A stretch of 64,000 nucleotides of DNA, from assembly GCF_901538265.1 (NCBI RefSeq), contig NZ_LR593886.1:7027738-7091737 (forward strand). The letters are read 5' to 3'. Below the pieces are notes generated by a model, which had not been told where the DNA came from, made no database searches, and saw nothing but the letters and a program-made list of their open reading frames with translations. Origin of the DNA: Gemmata massiliana (GTDB lineage: Bacteria; Planctomycetota; Planctomycetia; Gemmatales; Gemmataceae). Position numbers and translations under genes: made by a program. Below are positions 25,085 through 33,600 of this stretch, piece after piece (the stretch's first letter is position 1; each line of letters begins with the position of its first letter).

Positions 25085-28000
25085 ATGAAGATGCTTCGCG
25101 CTCCCTTCGTAATCTTTTGTCTCGCAGCGTTCACGGTCGCTCCCGCGGCGGCCGGTGAGAGCGTGCTCGTCATCGGCGGGTGGGATTACGGCGAGACGAT
25201 GTTCGACCGCGCCGCCACCAGCACCGGCATGAGTGCCAAATTCGTCGCGACGGAAGACACGGCGCTGGTGACGGCCGATCAACTCAAGGCCGCCGATGTG
25301 ATCTTCTTGCTGAACATCAAGCCCGACGGTGCCGCCACGTTAAAGGACCGAGTCGCCGAGGCAAAAAAGGTCAAACCGGGGCTGATCGTGTTGTCACTGG
25401 CGCAGCGCGACACGCAGAAGAGCTTCGAGCAGGCGGGACTGATGGCCAAGGACACAGAGATTTACAAGTACTGGAAGTACAACGGGTTCGAGAACACCAA
25501 GCGATTACTGGTCTACACGCGGGTGAAGCACCTCAAGGGGCCGGGGGAGATCCTGCCACCGGTCGTGGTGCCCGATTTCGGCGTGTACCACCCCGTCGCG
25601 TCGGACCTGTTCCCCGACGTCCCCGCGTACATCGAATGGGCCAAGAAGACCGGGCACTTCCAACTCGGCAGCCCGCGCGTGGCCCTGCTGGTGCAACAGG
25701 GGTTCCTGATGACGGGCGACACCAAGGTGTACGAAGCCGTGATCAGCGCGCTCGAAAAGCGCGGCGTGAACGTGGCGGTGCTGTTCGGTAACCACACCGC
25801 GGGCAAGCAAAAAGAGCTGCTCGATGCGTGGAAACCGGAGCTGATTATCGACGACCACCACGCATCGACGGCGATCCGACAAGGGGCCGAGGAACTCGAC
25901 GTCCCGATCGTGAAGAACGCCATGCTCCTGCGGTCCACCGTCGCGGAGTGGGAGGCGTCGATCCAGGGGATGCTCCCCGCTGATGTCGGGTTGCATTTTC
26001 TCAGTCAGGAGGTTCACGGCATTATCGACCCGGTGGTGACGGGCGCGATGAAGGCGAACGTCGGGGGGTACAAGCTGCACGACCCGATTCCCGATCGCGT
26101 CGAGCGCCTCGCCGGGCGCGTTATGTCCTGGCTCAACCTGCGCAAGAAGGCGAACGCCGAGAAGAAGATCGCGATCGTCTATTACAACAAGTACCTCGGC
26201 AAATCGGACGTGGGCCGCGGGAGCGCCACCGGGGCGTTCATGGACGGCCCGGAAAGTCTCTTCCGCGTGCTGAAGGCGCTGAAGGAGCACGGGTACACGT
26301 TCACCAAGTTCCCGAAGGACACGGCCGAACTGCTTTCGTGGATGAAGCGCGACGGCCGTAATGTGGGTGCGTGGGCCGACGGTGACCTGGCCGAACTGGT
26401 CCGCGGTGGCAAGCCGGTTCTGTTGCCGACGACCGAGTACGAAAAGTGGTTCGCCACGCTCAGCGACGCCAATCGGGGTATCGTCACGAAGGCTTATGGT
26501 CCGGCGCCCGGCACACAGATGGCGACACCCGACCGTAAAGCGATCGTGCTCCCGCGCATCGATCTCGGCAACGTGATCCTCCTGCCGCAACCGGCGCGCG
26601 GTCCGGAGAACGACGAGAAACTCCTCCACGCGAAAGACGTCCCCCCGCCGCACCAGTACCTCGCGTGCTACTGGTGGCTCCAACACGGGTTCCGGGCCGA
26701 CGCGGTGATGCACTTCGGTACGCACGGCACGGAGTTGCTCCTGCCCGGCAAGGCGAACGGTATGTCGGCGGACAACTTCGGCGACATCTGCCTGGGAAAC
26801 ATGCCGAACGTCTACCCGTGGATCATCGACAACATCGCCGAAGCGATCACGGCCAAGCGCCGGGCCTACGCGGTGACGGTCGATCACCTCACGCCGCCGC
26901 TGGAAACGACCGGGCTGAGCCCCGAACTCCAGAACCTCCACGCGGACATCGACAAATTCTCCGCGCTCGAAGAGGGGTTATTGAAGCAGAAGTACCGCAA
27001 GACCATCTCGGACGCGGCCCGCAAAGCGGCCCTGACGCGGCACCCCGATGACCTGTCCGACAAGGACATCGAGCAGATCGCGTTCCAACTGCACCAGGTG
27101 GAACTCTCCGTCGCCGCGGTGAAACTGCACACGCTCGGGGTCGAACCGGAAGAGAAGCACCTGGTCCCGTTCCTGACGAGCATGTTGGGCCGGCAGTTCC
27201 TCGACGACCTCGGTCGCGTGCTACCCGTGCCGGCGGAGATCGCGAAGGAGCCGGAGCACGTCCCGATTTGGGTTCGCCCCCAACTCGAAGCGATGGTCAA
27301 GTCCATCGTCACCGGTGGATTGTCGCCGGAAGAGGCGCTGAAGGTGGCCGGCGCGAAGATCCCCACCGGCGACCCGACCAAGATCCTCGAAACGTTGCGG
27401 CGCGTCACCGAGTACCGCAAGGCCTTATCGCAAAGTGGCCGGGAAGTGGAGAACGTATTACGCGCGCTCGAAGGGAAATTCGTTTCTCCCGGTCCCGGGG
27501 CCGATCCGGTCCGGAACCCCGCCGCGATCCCCACGGGCCGGAACTTGTACGCCCTGAACCCCGAAGAGATCCCGACGAAGCAGGCGTGGGAGGTCGGCGT
27601 GCAACTGGTCGATCAGTTGTTGAAGGAGCGCCCGACCCTCCGCAAAGTGGCACTCGACCTGAACGGCCACGAGACGATCCGCGACTACGGCGTAACCGAG
27701 GCCGAGGCCCTGTACCTGATGGGCGTGCGCCCTATCTGGGACCACAACAACCTCGCCGTGAACGTCGAGATCATCCCGCGCGACCAACTCAAGCGTCCCC
27801 GGATCGACGTGTTCATCGCACTCGGCGGGAGCATGCGCGACACGTTCACCTCACGGGTCAAGCTCCTCGATAAGGCGATCCGCCTCGTCTCCGAACTGAA
27901 CGAGCCGGACAACTTCGTGCGGGCCGGGACCGAGGAAAAAGCGGCCGAGTTGGTGAAGCGCGGGCTCTCCCCCGAGAAGGTGAAACTGTACGCCCCGGCC

Positions 28001-29047
28001 CGCATGTTCGGCGCGAAACCGGGATCGCACGGAACGCGCATCCTCTACCTCGTTCCGAAGACCGGGGCCTGGGACGACCGCAAGGAGATCGCCGAGGTCT
28101 ACAAGCAGAACATGTCGCACGTCTTCACCGGCGAGGCGTGGGGCGAGAGCGTCCCGGGGCTCTACGAGGACGCCATGAAGGGCACGGAACTCGTGCTACG
28201 AACGTGGACGTCCAACATGACCGGCCCGCTCACCAACCACCACGTGTACGAGTACGCGGGCGGCCTGAGTCTCGCGATTGAAACGACTACGGGCAAGCAA
28301 CCGAAGCTCCTGTTCAGCGACGTGCGGGGCACCCCGAAGGTCCGCAATTTCGATGAAGTGCTGGCAACCGAAGCCCACGTCACCATGCTGAACCCAAAGT
28401 GGCTAAAGGGGATGACGGAGAACGGGTACGCGGGGGCCGGGATGATGGCCGAGGTGGTGCGGAACACGTCGGGCTGGGAGGCCACCCGCAAGGGGGCCGT
28501 GTCCCAGGATCTGTGGAACGAGATCCACGCGGTGTACGCGAAGGACAAGCACGGGCTGAAGCTGAAGGAGTGGATGGACCAGGTGAACCCCCACGCCCGC
28601 CAGGAGATCCTCGCGACGCTGCTGGAAGCGGCCCGCAAGGGCGACTGGAAGGCCGACGAGGTGACCCGGCGGGAACTGGCCCGGGAATACGCCCGCAACG
28701 TCGCCCAACATGGAGATAGTGCGGGACTGGCAACGGGCGGGAACCAGAAGCTCCAAACGGAGGTTTCGGCTCTCTTGACCGCCCAGGGAGATCCGGAACT
28801 CGCCACCCTCAACGGGGCGTACAAAACCGCCATTGCCAAGTCCGCCCAGCCGCCGGCCGGATCGTCCGCCACCGCTTCCCCGGCCCCGGCCGAAACGCCT
28901 ACAGCCGTCACCGGTAACGAGATGACCGAGACGACGTCCGCACCCAGTGCCGGGGAAGCGGGCCGGGCGTGGGTGGGTATCGGGGTCGGTGCGACCGTGG
29001 TCCTGCTGGTCGTGGCCGGGGCCGTGCGCCGCAGGAGGGCGGTCTGA
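25085..29047 (+). CDS. Exported CobN/HmuS-like tetrapyrrole (de)chelatase
   Basis: 1320 residues of the CobN/magnesium-chelatase H-subunit family. The signature HFGTHGTELLLPGKANGM lies at residues 543-560, followed by NMPNVYPWIIDNIAEAITAK and AVTVDHLTPP. Unlike cytosolic CobN it has an N-terminal signal peptide (about residues 1-23, APFVIFCLAAFTVAPAAA) and a C-terminal membrane helix (about 1293-1315) with a basic end, so the catalytic body should be outside the cytoplasm. It is followed one base later by an ExbB-like gene and then a DUF2149 gene. That trio matches the HmuS-HmuU-HmuV part of the Bacteroidota haem operon, where HmuS removes iron from haem. No CobS/CobT or ChlI/D ATPase is nearby. 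Function in metal removal from a tetrapyrrole is inferred; cobalt insertion is less likely. Confidence 0.88.
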   Translation: MKMLRAPFVIFCLAAFTVAPAAAGESVLVIGGWDYGETMFDRAATSTGMSAKFVATEDTALVTADQLKAADVIFLLNIKPDGAATLKDRVAEAKKVKPGLIVLSLAQRDTQKSFEQAGLMAKDTEIYKYWKYNGFENTKRLLVYTRVKHLKGPGEILPPVVVPDFGVYHPVASDLFPDVPAYIEWAKKTGHFQLGSPRVALLVQQGFLMTGDTKVYEAVISALEKRGVNVAVLFGNHTAGKQKELLDAWKPELIIDDHHASTAIRQGAEELDVPIVKNAMLLRSTVAEWEASIQGMLPADVGLHFLSQEVHGIIDPVVTGAMKANVGGYKLHDPIPDRVERLAGRVMSWLNLRKKANAEKKIAIVYYNKYLGKSDVGRGSATGAFMDGPESLFRVLKALKEHGYTFTKFPKDTAELLSWMKRDGRNVGAWADGDLAELVRGGKPVLLPTTEYEKWFATLSDANRGIVTKAYGPAPGTQMATPDRKAIVLPRIDLGNVILLPQPARGPENDEKLLHAKDVPPPHQYLACYWWLQHGFRADAVMHFGTHGTELLLPGKANGMSADNFGDICLGNMPNVYPWIIDNIAEAITAKRRAYAVTVDHLTPPLETTGLSPELQNLHADIDKFSALEEGLLKQKYRKTISDAARKAALTRHPDDLSDKDIEQIAFQLHQVELSVAAVKLHTLGVEPEEKHLVPFLTSMLGRQFLDDLGRVLPVPAEIAKEPEHVPIWVRPQLEAMVKSIVTGGLSPEEALKVAGAKIPTGDPTKILETLRRVTEYRKALSQSGREVENVLRALEGKFVSPGPGADPVRNPAAIPTGRNLYALNPEEIPTKQAWEVGVQLVDQLLKERPTLRKVALDLNGHETIRDYGVTEAEALYLMGVRPIWDHNNLAVNVEIIPRDQLKRPRIDVFIALGGSMRDTFTSRVKLLDKAIRLVSELNEPDNFVRAGTEEKAAELVKRGLSPEKVKLYAPARMFGAKPGSHGTRILYLVPKTGAWDDRKEIAEVYKQNMSHVFTGEAWGESVPGLYEDAMKGTELVLRTWTSNMTGPLTNHHVYEYAGGLSLAIETTTGKQPKLLFSDVRGTPKVRNFDEVLATEAHVTMLNPKWLKGMTENGYAGAGMMAEVVRNTSGWEATRKGAVSQDLWNEIHAVYAKDKHGLKLKEWMDQVNPHARQEILATLLEAARKGDWKADEVTRRELAREYARNVAQHGDSAGLATGGNQKLQTEVSALLTAQGDPELATLNGAYKTAIAKSAQPPAGSSATASPAPAETPTAVTGNEMTETTSAPSAGEAGRAWVGIGVGATVVLLVVAGAVRRRRAV

Positions 29048-29048
29048 G

Positions 29049-29693
29049 ATGGAGAAGGCCGTCTCGTCGATCACGGAGGTGATGTCAATCATCTCCAACG
29101 CCCTGCTCCTACCGGTACTGGTTGCCGTTCTGGTTTGCCTCGCCTGGACGCTGGTGTCGCTCGGAGGGTTCCTGCGCGAGTACGCCGGTCGGCGCCGTTG
29201 CCGGCGGCTCCTGGCGGCAACGGCGTCGGTCTGTGACGACACGGGTGTCGATCCCGATGATCTCTGGAAGCGGGTCGCGAACACCGGTCACGCACTAACG
29301 AACAGTCTCGTCCGGAATCTACCCGCGCGGCCCGTCGCCGCCGATGTGGTCCGCAAGCGGCTGACCGACCTGGAGAGCGAGATCGCCGACGCGCTCGCCC
29401 GGTTGTCGTTCCTGACTCGGGTCGGGCCGATGCTCGGGCTGCTCGGCACGCTCATCCCGCTCGGCCCGGCCCTGACGGGGTTGAGCGCGGGCAACATGCA
29501 GCAATTGTCGAGCAACCTCGTCGTCGCGTTCACCGCCACCGTCGTCGGGCTGGTGGCGAGTTGCATCGCGTATGGGATCGGGCTCGTCTACCGGGGGTGG
29601 TACGGGCGCGACATGGACGACCTGGAATACATCGTGAACCGACTCTACCCGGAGAACCCGACCCATGCGGCGGAAGCGAAAGTGGGACCGTGA
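29049..29693 (+). CDS. MotA/TolQ/ExbB-family proton channel (HmuU-like)
   Basis: 214 residues with three predicted membrane helices: about 14-39 (LLLPVLVAVLVCLAWTLVSL), 125-145 and 155-182. The second and third form the ExbB/TolQ core, with FLTRVGPMLGLLGTLIPLGP and LSSNLVVAFTATVVGLVASC. Such proteins assemble pentameric channels that turn proton flow into mechanical work on periplasmic partners. The start ATG at 29049 is one base after the chelatase stop, so translation is probably coupled. The end overlaps the DUF2149 gene by 29 bases. The likely partner is the DUF2149 protein, acting as the ExbD/TolR equivalent. Confidence 0.9.
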   Translation: MEKAVSSITEVMSIISNALLLPVLVAVLVCLAWTLVSLGGFLREYAGRRRCRRLLAATASVCDDTGVDPDDLWKRVANTGHALTNSLVRNLPARPVAADVVRKRLTDLESEIADALARLSFLTRVGPMLGLLGTLIPLGPALTGLSAGNMQQLSSNLVVAFTATVVGLVASCIAYGIGLVYRGWYGRDMDDLEYIVNRLYPENPTHAAEAKVGP

Positions 29694-29985
29694 GGACGAC
29701 GACCCCGCCGCCGGGTTGCTCAACCTGTTCGACATCTGGTTGGTGTTCGCGGTGTCGCTCCTGCTGGCGGCGCTGACGTACTCACAGGCCGCGCGCCCGG
29801 ATTCCGCGACGCCCGTCAAGAACCCGGGCGAGCCGGACATGGAGATCGTCAACAAGCAGGGGCAGGAGATCGAGACGCTCCGAATGACGGACCGCCAACT
29901 CACGGGAGAGGGGCAGAAACTCGGGACCGCCTACCGGCTGAAATCCGGCAAGGTGGTGTACGTGCCCGAGACCGGCAAGAAGTAA
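29665..29985 (+). CDS. DUF2149 protein (HmuV-like, ExbD-like partner)
   Basis: 106 residues: short basic cytoplasmic N-terminus, one membrane helix (about 20-42, NLFDIWLVFAVSLLLAALTY), then a small extracytoplasmic domain ending in LGTAYRLKSGKVVYVPETGK, the DUF2149 signature. The helix carries an aspartate near its start (LFDIW), comparable to the proton-path aspartate of ExbD/TolR. DUF2149 genes are repeatedly found with CobN-like and MotA/ExbB genes in Bacteroidota and methanogens. It overlaps the ExbB-like gene by 29 bases and ends this operon; the convergent pseudogene starts 16 bases later. Confidence 0.85.
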   Translation: MRRKRKWDREDDDPAAGLLNLFDIWLVFAVSLLLAALTYSQAARPDSATPVKNPGEPDMEIVNKQGQEIETLRMTDRQLTGEGQKLGTAYRLKSGKVVYVPETGKK

Positions 29986-30001
29986 ACGGGGCCAGCCGGC
30001 C

Positions 30002-30941
30002 TCACTTCGCCGGGTTGTGACGGTCAACCTCCCGCACGACGACCAGTACCGGGTTGGACGGCCGCACGTTACCCTTGTCGTCGGTGCCGAGGACGGAATA
30101 GGCGTGGTAGCCCGGCTTCAGATCCTTGACAGTGAACTTGGCCGGCCCTTTCGCCAACTCACCCACCTTTGTCGCCCCGTCGTATAGTTCCAGTTTCGTC
30201 CAGCCCGCGAACCTGGAATCGTCTACTTTGATTGTGACGGCGGAGCCGGCGTCGAACACTTCACTTTTGGCCGCCTCGCGTCCCGGCGAGGTGATTTTCA
30301 GCTTCCAGTCGAGGGTCGAGTACGCCCGGTAGATGATCGCGATGTCCTCGTTCAACAGCCAGCTCGACTTAGCCACGTCGCCCTTGAACTGCTTGGCCGG
30401 GACGACGGCCGTCAGTCCGCTTGTCCAGGTGCCGTTGTCTGCCACCCACCCGGACTCCGCCGTCACGGACTTCAACTTCACTGGCCCCTTTCGCACGTCG
30501 CCATCAGCGGGGTAACGGAGCCGAACGGCAGCGTCCAGGATCGGCATGGTCAGCACTTCCTGCCCGGCGAACTCGTGGCCGATGCCCTGGACCGCCATCC
30601 ACCCCCAGAGCGCCCCCTTCGGGCGGTGCTTGGCCAGCACCGGCTCCAGGGCCGCCGCCATACCGCCCGCCTCGCCCTGGCCGCGCTCGTGTTCGCCGTT
30701 GATGACACACCGGCACGCCCAATTGGGCGGCCGCGGGCTTGCCGTTCAGCTTCAGCGTTGACCCGACGATGACCGCGGCGATGACGCGGCCGGGGCAGCC
30801 ATCAGCAATCGCCGAGCGAACCCGCCGCCGGCCGAGAAACCGGTGGTGGGGTATGGGGCGTGGACCAGTTCCGGGTGCTTCGAGTCCGCAGCGAGTCGCT
30901 TGAGCGTTCTGTAGCACTTTGTAGTCGCGCAAGTAAAAGTC
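30002..30941 (-). pseudogene. Alpha/beta hydrolase, N-terminus lost, frameshifted
   Basis: Remnant of a serine hydrolase. The frame adjoining the insertion element reads TFTCATTKCYRTLKRLAADS and contains the nucleophile elbow TTGFSAGGGFA near 30850. A frameshift near 30830 leads to AIADGCPGRVIAAVIVGSTL, and another near 30700 to MAAALEPVLAKHRPKGALWG, then the catalytic-histidine region VQGIGHEFAGQEVL and a long C-terminal beta domain ending at 30002. The N-terminal part is missing: the coding sequence stops exactly at the inverted repeat of the IS element at 30942, and no continuation is found beyond it. Confidence 0.7.
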
Positions 30942-31619
30942 TTGGCTCATGAGGCGTCAGGGGTGAGGCCGAGCAATCGGCGGAGGTTGTCGGTGGTGGC
31001 GACTTTCAGGCCACCGGGGGGCCGGTCATTCGCGTGCGTCCCGTGCCCGCGCCTCTTGTTCGCCCGGCGCCGGGGCGGGTCATCCGGGGCGAGGTGTGGA
31101 GCCCTTTTTCCCCCGCGTTCTGGTACATCTCACCCGCCTCGGTGCGAGCCCCGGCGCCGGGCCGGTGTGGGCGGCGGCAGCTTGGGCCCGTCCCTGGAGC
31201 TTGTGGCGCAGGGCCAACAGGTGCTTGCGGTCGCAGTTCAACGCGCGGGCCCGGCGCGCGGATCGGGGTGCCCGGCCAGATACCCCGGAGGATGAGAACC
31301 CGTTGGGTCCGTGTGCGGTGCGTCTTCTGGAGTGGGGTGCCCGTGTACGCATTGAATACGGCCCCACAGTGACGGCACCGGTAGTCGAGTACCGGCGGGC
31401 GGTGCCGGGCGTGGGCCGTCCGGGCGGCACCTCGACCGCACGTCGGGCACCGTAACCCCTCCGGGGGCAACAGTTCCACCAGGAACTGATAGCACCCGGC
31501 GGCACCCATCAGGTCGAGGATCGGGAAGGCCATCCCCGGGGCTCCGAGAGGGACCCCGAGCGTGACCACTACCGAGCGCGGAGGGTAGACCGATGCACCC
31601 CTGGTGCCTCATGAGCCAA
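30942..31619. mobile_element. Internally deleted insertion sequence with 24-bp inverted repeats (IS1595/ISXO2-like)
   Basis: Terminal inverted repeats at 30942-30965 and 31596-31619 match at 22 of 24 positions (core GGCTCATGAGGC). Between them lies a shortened transposase. No target-site duplication is evident in the immediate flanks, so the element may have been rearranged after insertion. At about 680 bases it is well below the length expected for an autonomous member, consistent with a deletion derivative. Confidence 0.75.
30946..31605 (-). pseudogene. ISXO2-like transposase, deleted and frameshifted
   Basis: The N-terminal zinc-binding part is readable: YQFLVELLPPEGLRCPTCGR, then YRCRHCGAVFNAYTGTPLQK, the C-x2-C pairs typical of ISXO2/IS1595 transposases. 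Frameshifts near 31300 and 31180 are needed to follow ELGCDRKHLLALRHKLQG-like and EMYQNAGEKGL-like segments. The DDE catalytic domain is absent: after about 31020 the sequence jumps to a 20-residue C-terminal tail (LKVATTDNLRRLLGLTPDAS) whose stop lies inside the terminal repeat. The start is uncertain (31569 or about 31605). Confidence 0.65.
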
Positions 31620-31683
31620 ACAGATTCTCGAAGTTGCACTGAGCCAATGACCGGAACCGCACTCGGCGAGCAGACAGTTTTCA

Positions 31684-31755
31684 ATCATACTAAATTATAT
31701 TTTAACAATACAATATATTATTTATTTAATTTACTTATATATTGACAAATGATTA
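31684..31755. other. AT-rich islet
   Basis: About 70 bases composed almost entirely of A and T, in sharp contrast to the surrounding GC-rich DNA, between the deleted IS element and the 3' end of the CheX-like gene. No gene or clear palindrome was found. Together with flanking sequence, 31620-31926 contains nothing else recognisable. Confidence 0.6.
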
Positions 31756-31926
31756 AATGGCAATCTAGCAAAACGCGGTTTCGTTGCTCCATCCGTGAAT
31801 GGTTCGTGCGGATTCTTGCCGACCCGGGCACAGCTAGAAGGGCAGATTACCCAGCCCCTACCGCACCCCGCGTGCGTCACACCCGACGGACAACCGGGAA
31901 TGCGCCACATCATAATGGCACTACAC

Positions 31927-33600
31927 TTAGGGCAATACGTCTCCGCGCTCTCGCTGGGTGAGGAAAAGCCCGTCCGATTGGATCACCCAAGCGACACCGG
32001 TACCCTCCGTCAACACGCCGAGCAACTCGGATACGGGCACGTGATCAACTTCGAGGGGACCGACCGGGGCCTTCAGGAGCGCGAGGACCGAATCGCTCGC
32101 CTGCACTTTCCACCCCGCGGCCGACCCGAGCGCGCGTAGAACCGCGATCGCGGGCCGCGGGGTTAATCGCACGGTCACGCGAAGCACCTCGGATCCTGTG
32201 AAGGCGCGGTGGACCTCCAACACATCGCGGCTCGGCCCCGGGACCGGCTCCGCGGGTGCGCGTTCTAACCAGTCGAGGCAGTTACACGCGCTCGTGGACG
32301 GGAGGGGCTGGGCAAGCACGCCCGCGTGTAACGGAGCGGCCCCGGATTCCAGGGCGTCGATCTTCGATCGCAAGTACTGGGCTTCCTCTCGCACCTCCAA
32401 CCCGTGACAGCCCGGGTGCCCGGACCGGAAGACCACACGTCTCGTGAGCGCACGAGCCAGCGTGTACGAGCCCTGTTGAGCGGCGCAGCGGGCCCGGCCG
32501 AGCAGCGCGGCCACCGCGACCGCGACGTTCGGATCGTCTTCCGCTTTCTGGTACGCGTTCGAGGCCTCCCACCAGAGCCCCGTTCCTTCGAGGCACAGGC
32601 CCTCGCGTAGGGCGAGCGCGGTTTCGCTCGCCCCGGGTCCGTTTCTGGGCGCCCCGAGACATTCTCGAAGCCCCTCGGCGAACCGCCCGCTGCGGACCAG
32701 GGCGTCTATGCGCGGGACCGGGCTCTTCGGCCCGGTGCTCGGTTTGTTCGCGTGACTCGCAGGCAACGTGGGCTCGTCCGGCATCGGTCCGGCCCTCATC
32801 AAGAGCACACCGGCCAGGACGCCACTACCCCCACAGGCGAACGCGAGCGCCAGATACAGGAGCCAGCGCCCCAGCGCGCGAATCGGTCCGATTGACCGAT
32901 TGGCCGGAGCGGCCGGCGAACCGGTGAGTGGGAGCTCATCCGTCTCTTGTGGGAGCAAGCCCGCCACGTTCTGTTCGACGAATTCCGGTTCGGCTTCCGC
33001 TGCCCAGGCGCGGGATGTAAATGGGACGGCAACCGCCTCCTCGCACGCGGTCGGCGCACTTTCCTGGGACCGGGGAGCCGGTAGCAATTCGGCCGCTTCG
33101 GAGTGAGCCGGCCCCGAATCCGTAGTGTCAGAACCAGCAACCGTGTGTGGGCCGACGAGGTTGAGCCAGCAGGCGCCCGCGGGGCCGGAGAACGTGAGCC
33201 GAGCGGTCGGGGCGCCGGGAGGGACCGGGATCGGATCCCCGCGCACTGTCGTCGGCAGGGACATCTGCGCGGCGATCCCCACTTTTCCCAATCGCGCGCT
33301 AATGTCCCCGGCGATCACGTTGACCATTTCCCCCACGACATCACCCATGTCCGGGCTGTCGAACGGGATATCGAACCCGGCGAACGCCCGTGCGATCGTA
33401 ACCGCCTCGTCCTCGCAGAACGCCAGCGCAAAGTACCAGTGCTCGTCGCCACGGAACGAGATGGTGCTCATAATCCCCGGGGGCTGATCGCCCGCGGGCG
33501 CCTCGGGGGCGATCGCCAACCCACAAGAGCCCGTGAAAAAGACCGTAACTGACTCCTCCACAGCCTTGACGATCGCGGGGGGGGGCATGTTCAGATTCAT
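31927..33600 (-). CDS. CheX-like domain / membrane helix / STN-like domain fusion protein
   Basis: 557 residues with an unusual architecture. Residues 1-150 resemble the chemotaxis phosphatase CheX family, including the characteristic DMGDVVGEMVNVIAGDISAR segment with the E-x2-N pair. After a linker, a membrane helix lies near residues 245-270 (LLYLALAFACGGSGVLAGVL). The next part is helical and repeat-like (TPR-like, AYQKAEDDPNVAVAVAALLG). The C-terminal 90 residues resemble the STN/secretin N-domain (VTVRLTPRPAIAVLRALGSA, then VTEGTGVAW-like). A cytoplasmic phosphatase-like sensor is thus joined to an extracytoplasmic domain normally found in secretins or TonB receptors. No chemotaxis or secretin genes are nearby. 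Two ATGs (33600 and 33588) are possible starts. Confidence 0.75.
   Translation of the reverse strand: MNLNMPPPAIVKAVEESVTVFFTGSCGLAIAPEAPAGDQPPGIMSTISFRGDEHWYFALAFCEDEAVTIARAFAGFDIPFDSPDMGDVVGEMVNVIAGDISARLGKVGIAAQMSLPTTVRGDPIPVPPGAPTARLTFSGPAGACWLNLVGPHTVAGSDTTDSGPAHSEAAELLPAPRSQESAPTACEEAVAVPFTSRAWAAEAEPEFVEQNVAGLLPQETDELPLTGSPAAPANRSIGPIRALGRWLLYLALAFACGGSGVLAGVLLMRAGPMPDEPTLPASHANKPSTGPKSPVPRIDALVRSGRFAEGLRECLGAPRNGPGASETALALREGLCLEGTGLWWEASNAYQKAEDDPNVAVAVAALLGRARCAAQQGSYTLARALTRRVVFRSGHPGCHGLEVREEAQYLRSKIDALESGAAPLHAGVLAQPLPSTSACNCLDWLERAPAEPVPGPSRDVLEVHRAFTGSEVLRVTVRLTPRPAIAVLRALGSAAGWKVQASDSVLALLKAPVGPLEVDHVPVSELLGVLTEGTGVAWVIQSDGLFLTQRERGDVLP

Noticed and set aside
25085-29047. Annotation as cobaltochelatase CobN of cobalamin synthesis
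   Set aside because: The signal peptide, C-terminal membrane anchor and ExbB/DUF2149 partners do not fit cytosolic CobN, and no other cobalamin gene is in the window.
15320-31600. The many frameshifts considered as sequencing errors
   Set aside because: They cluster in mobile or accessory genes and are accompanied by true truncations and deletions, while neighbouring long genes (rpoB, the 1320-codon chelatase, sigma factors) are fully open. Real decay is more likely, though single shifts could still be errors.
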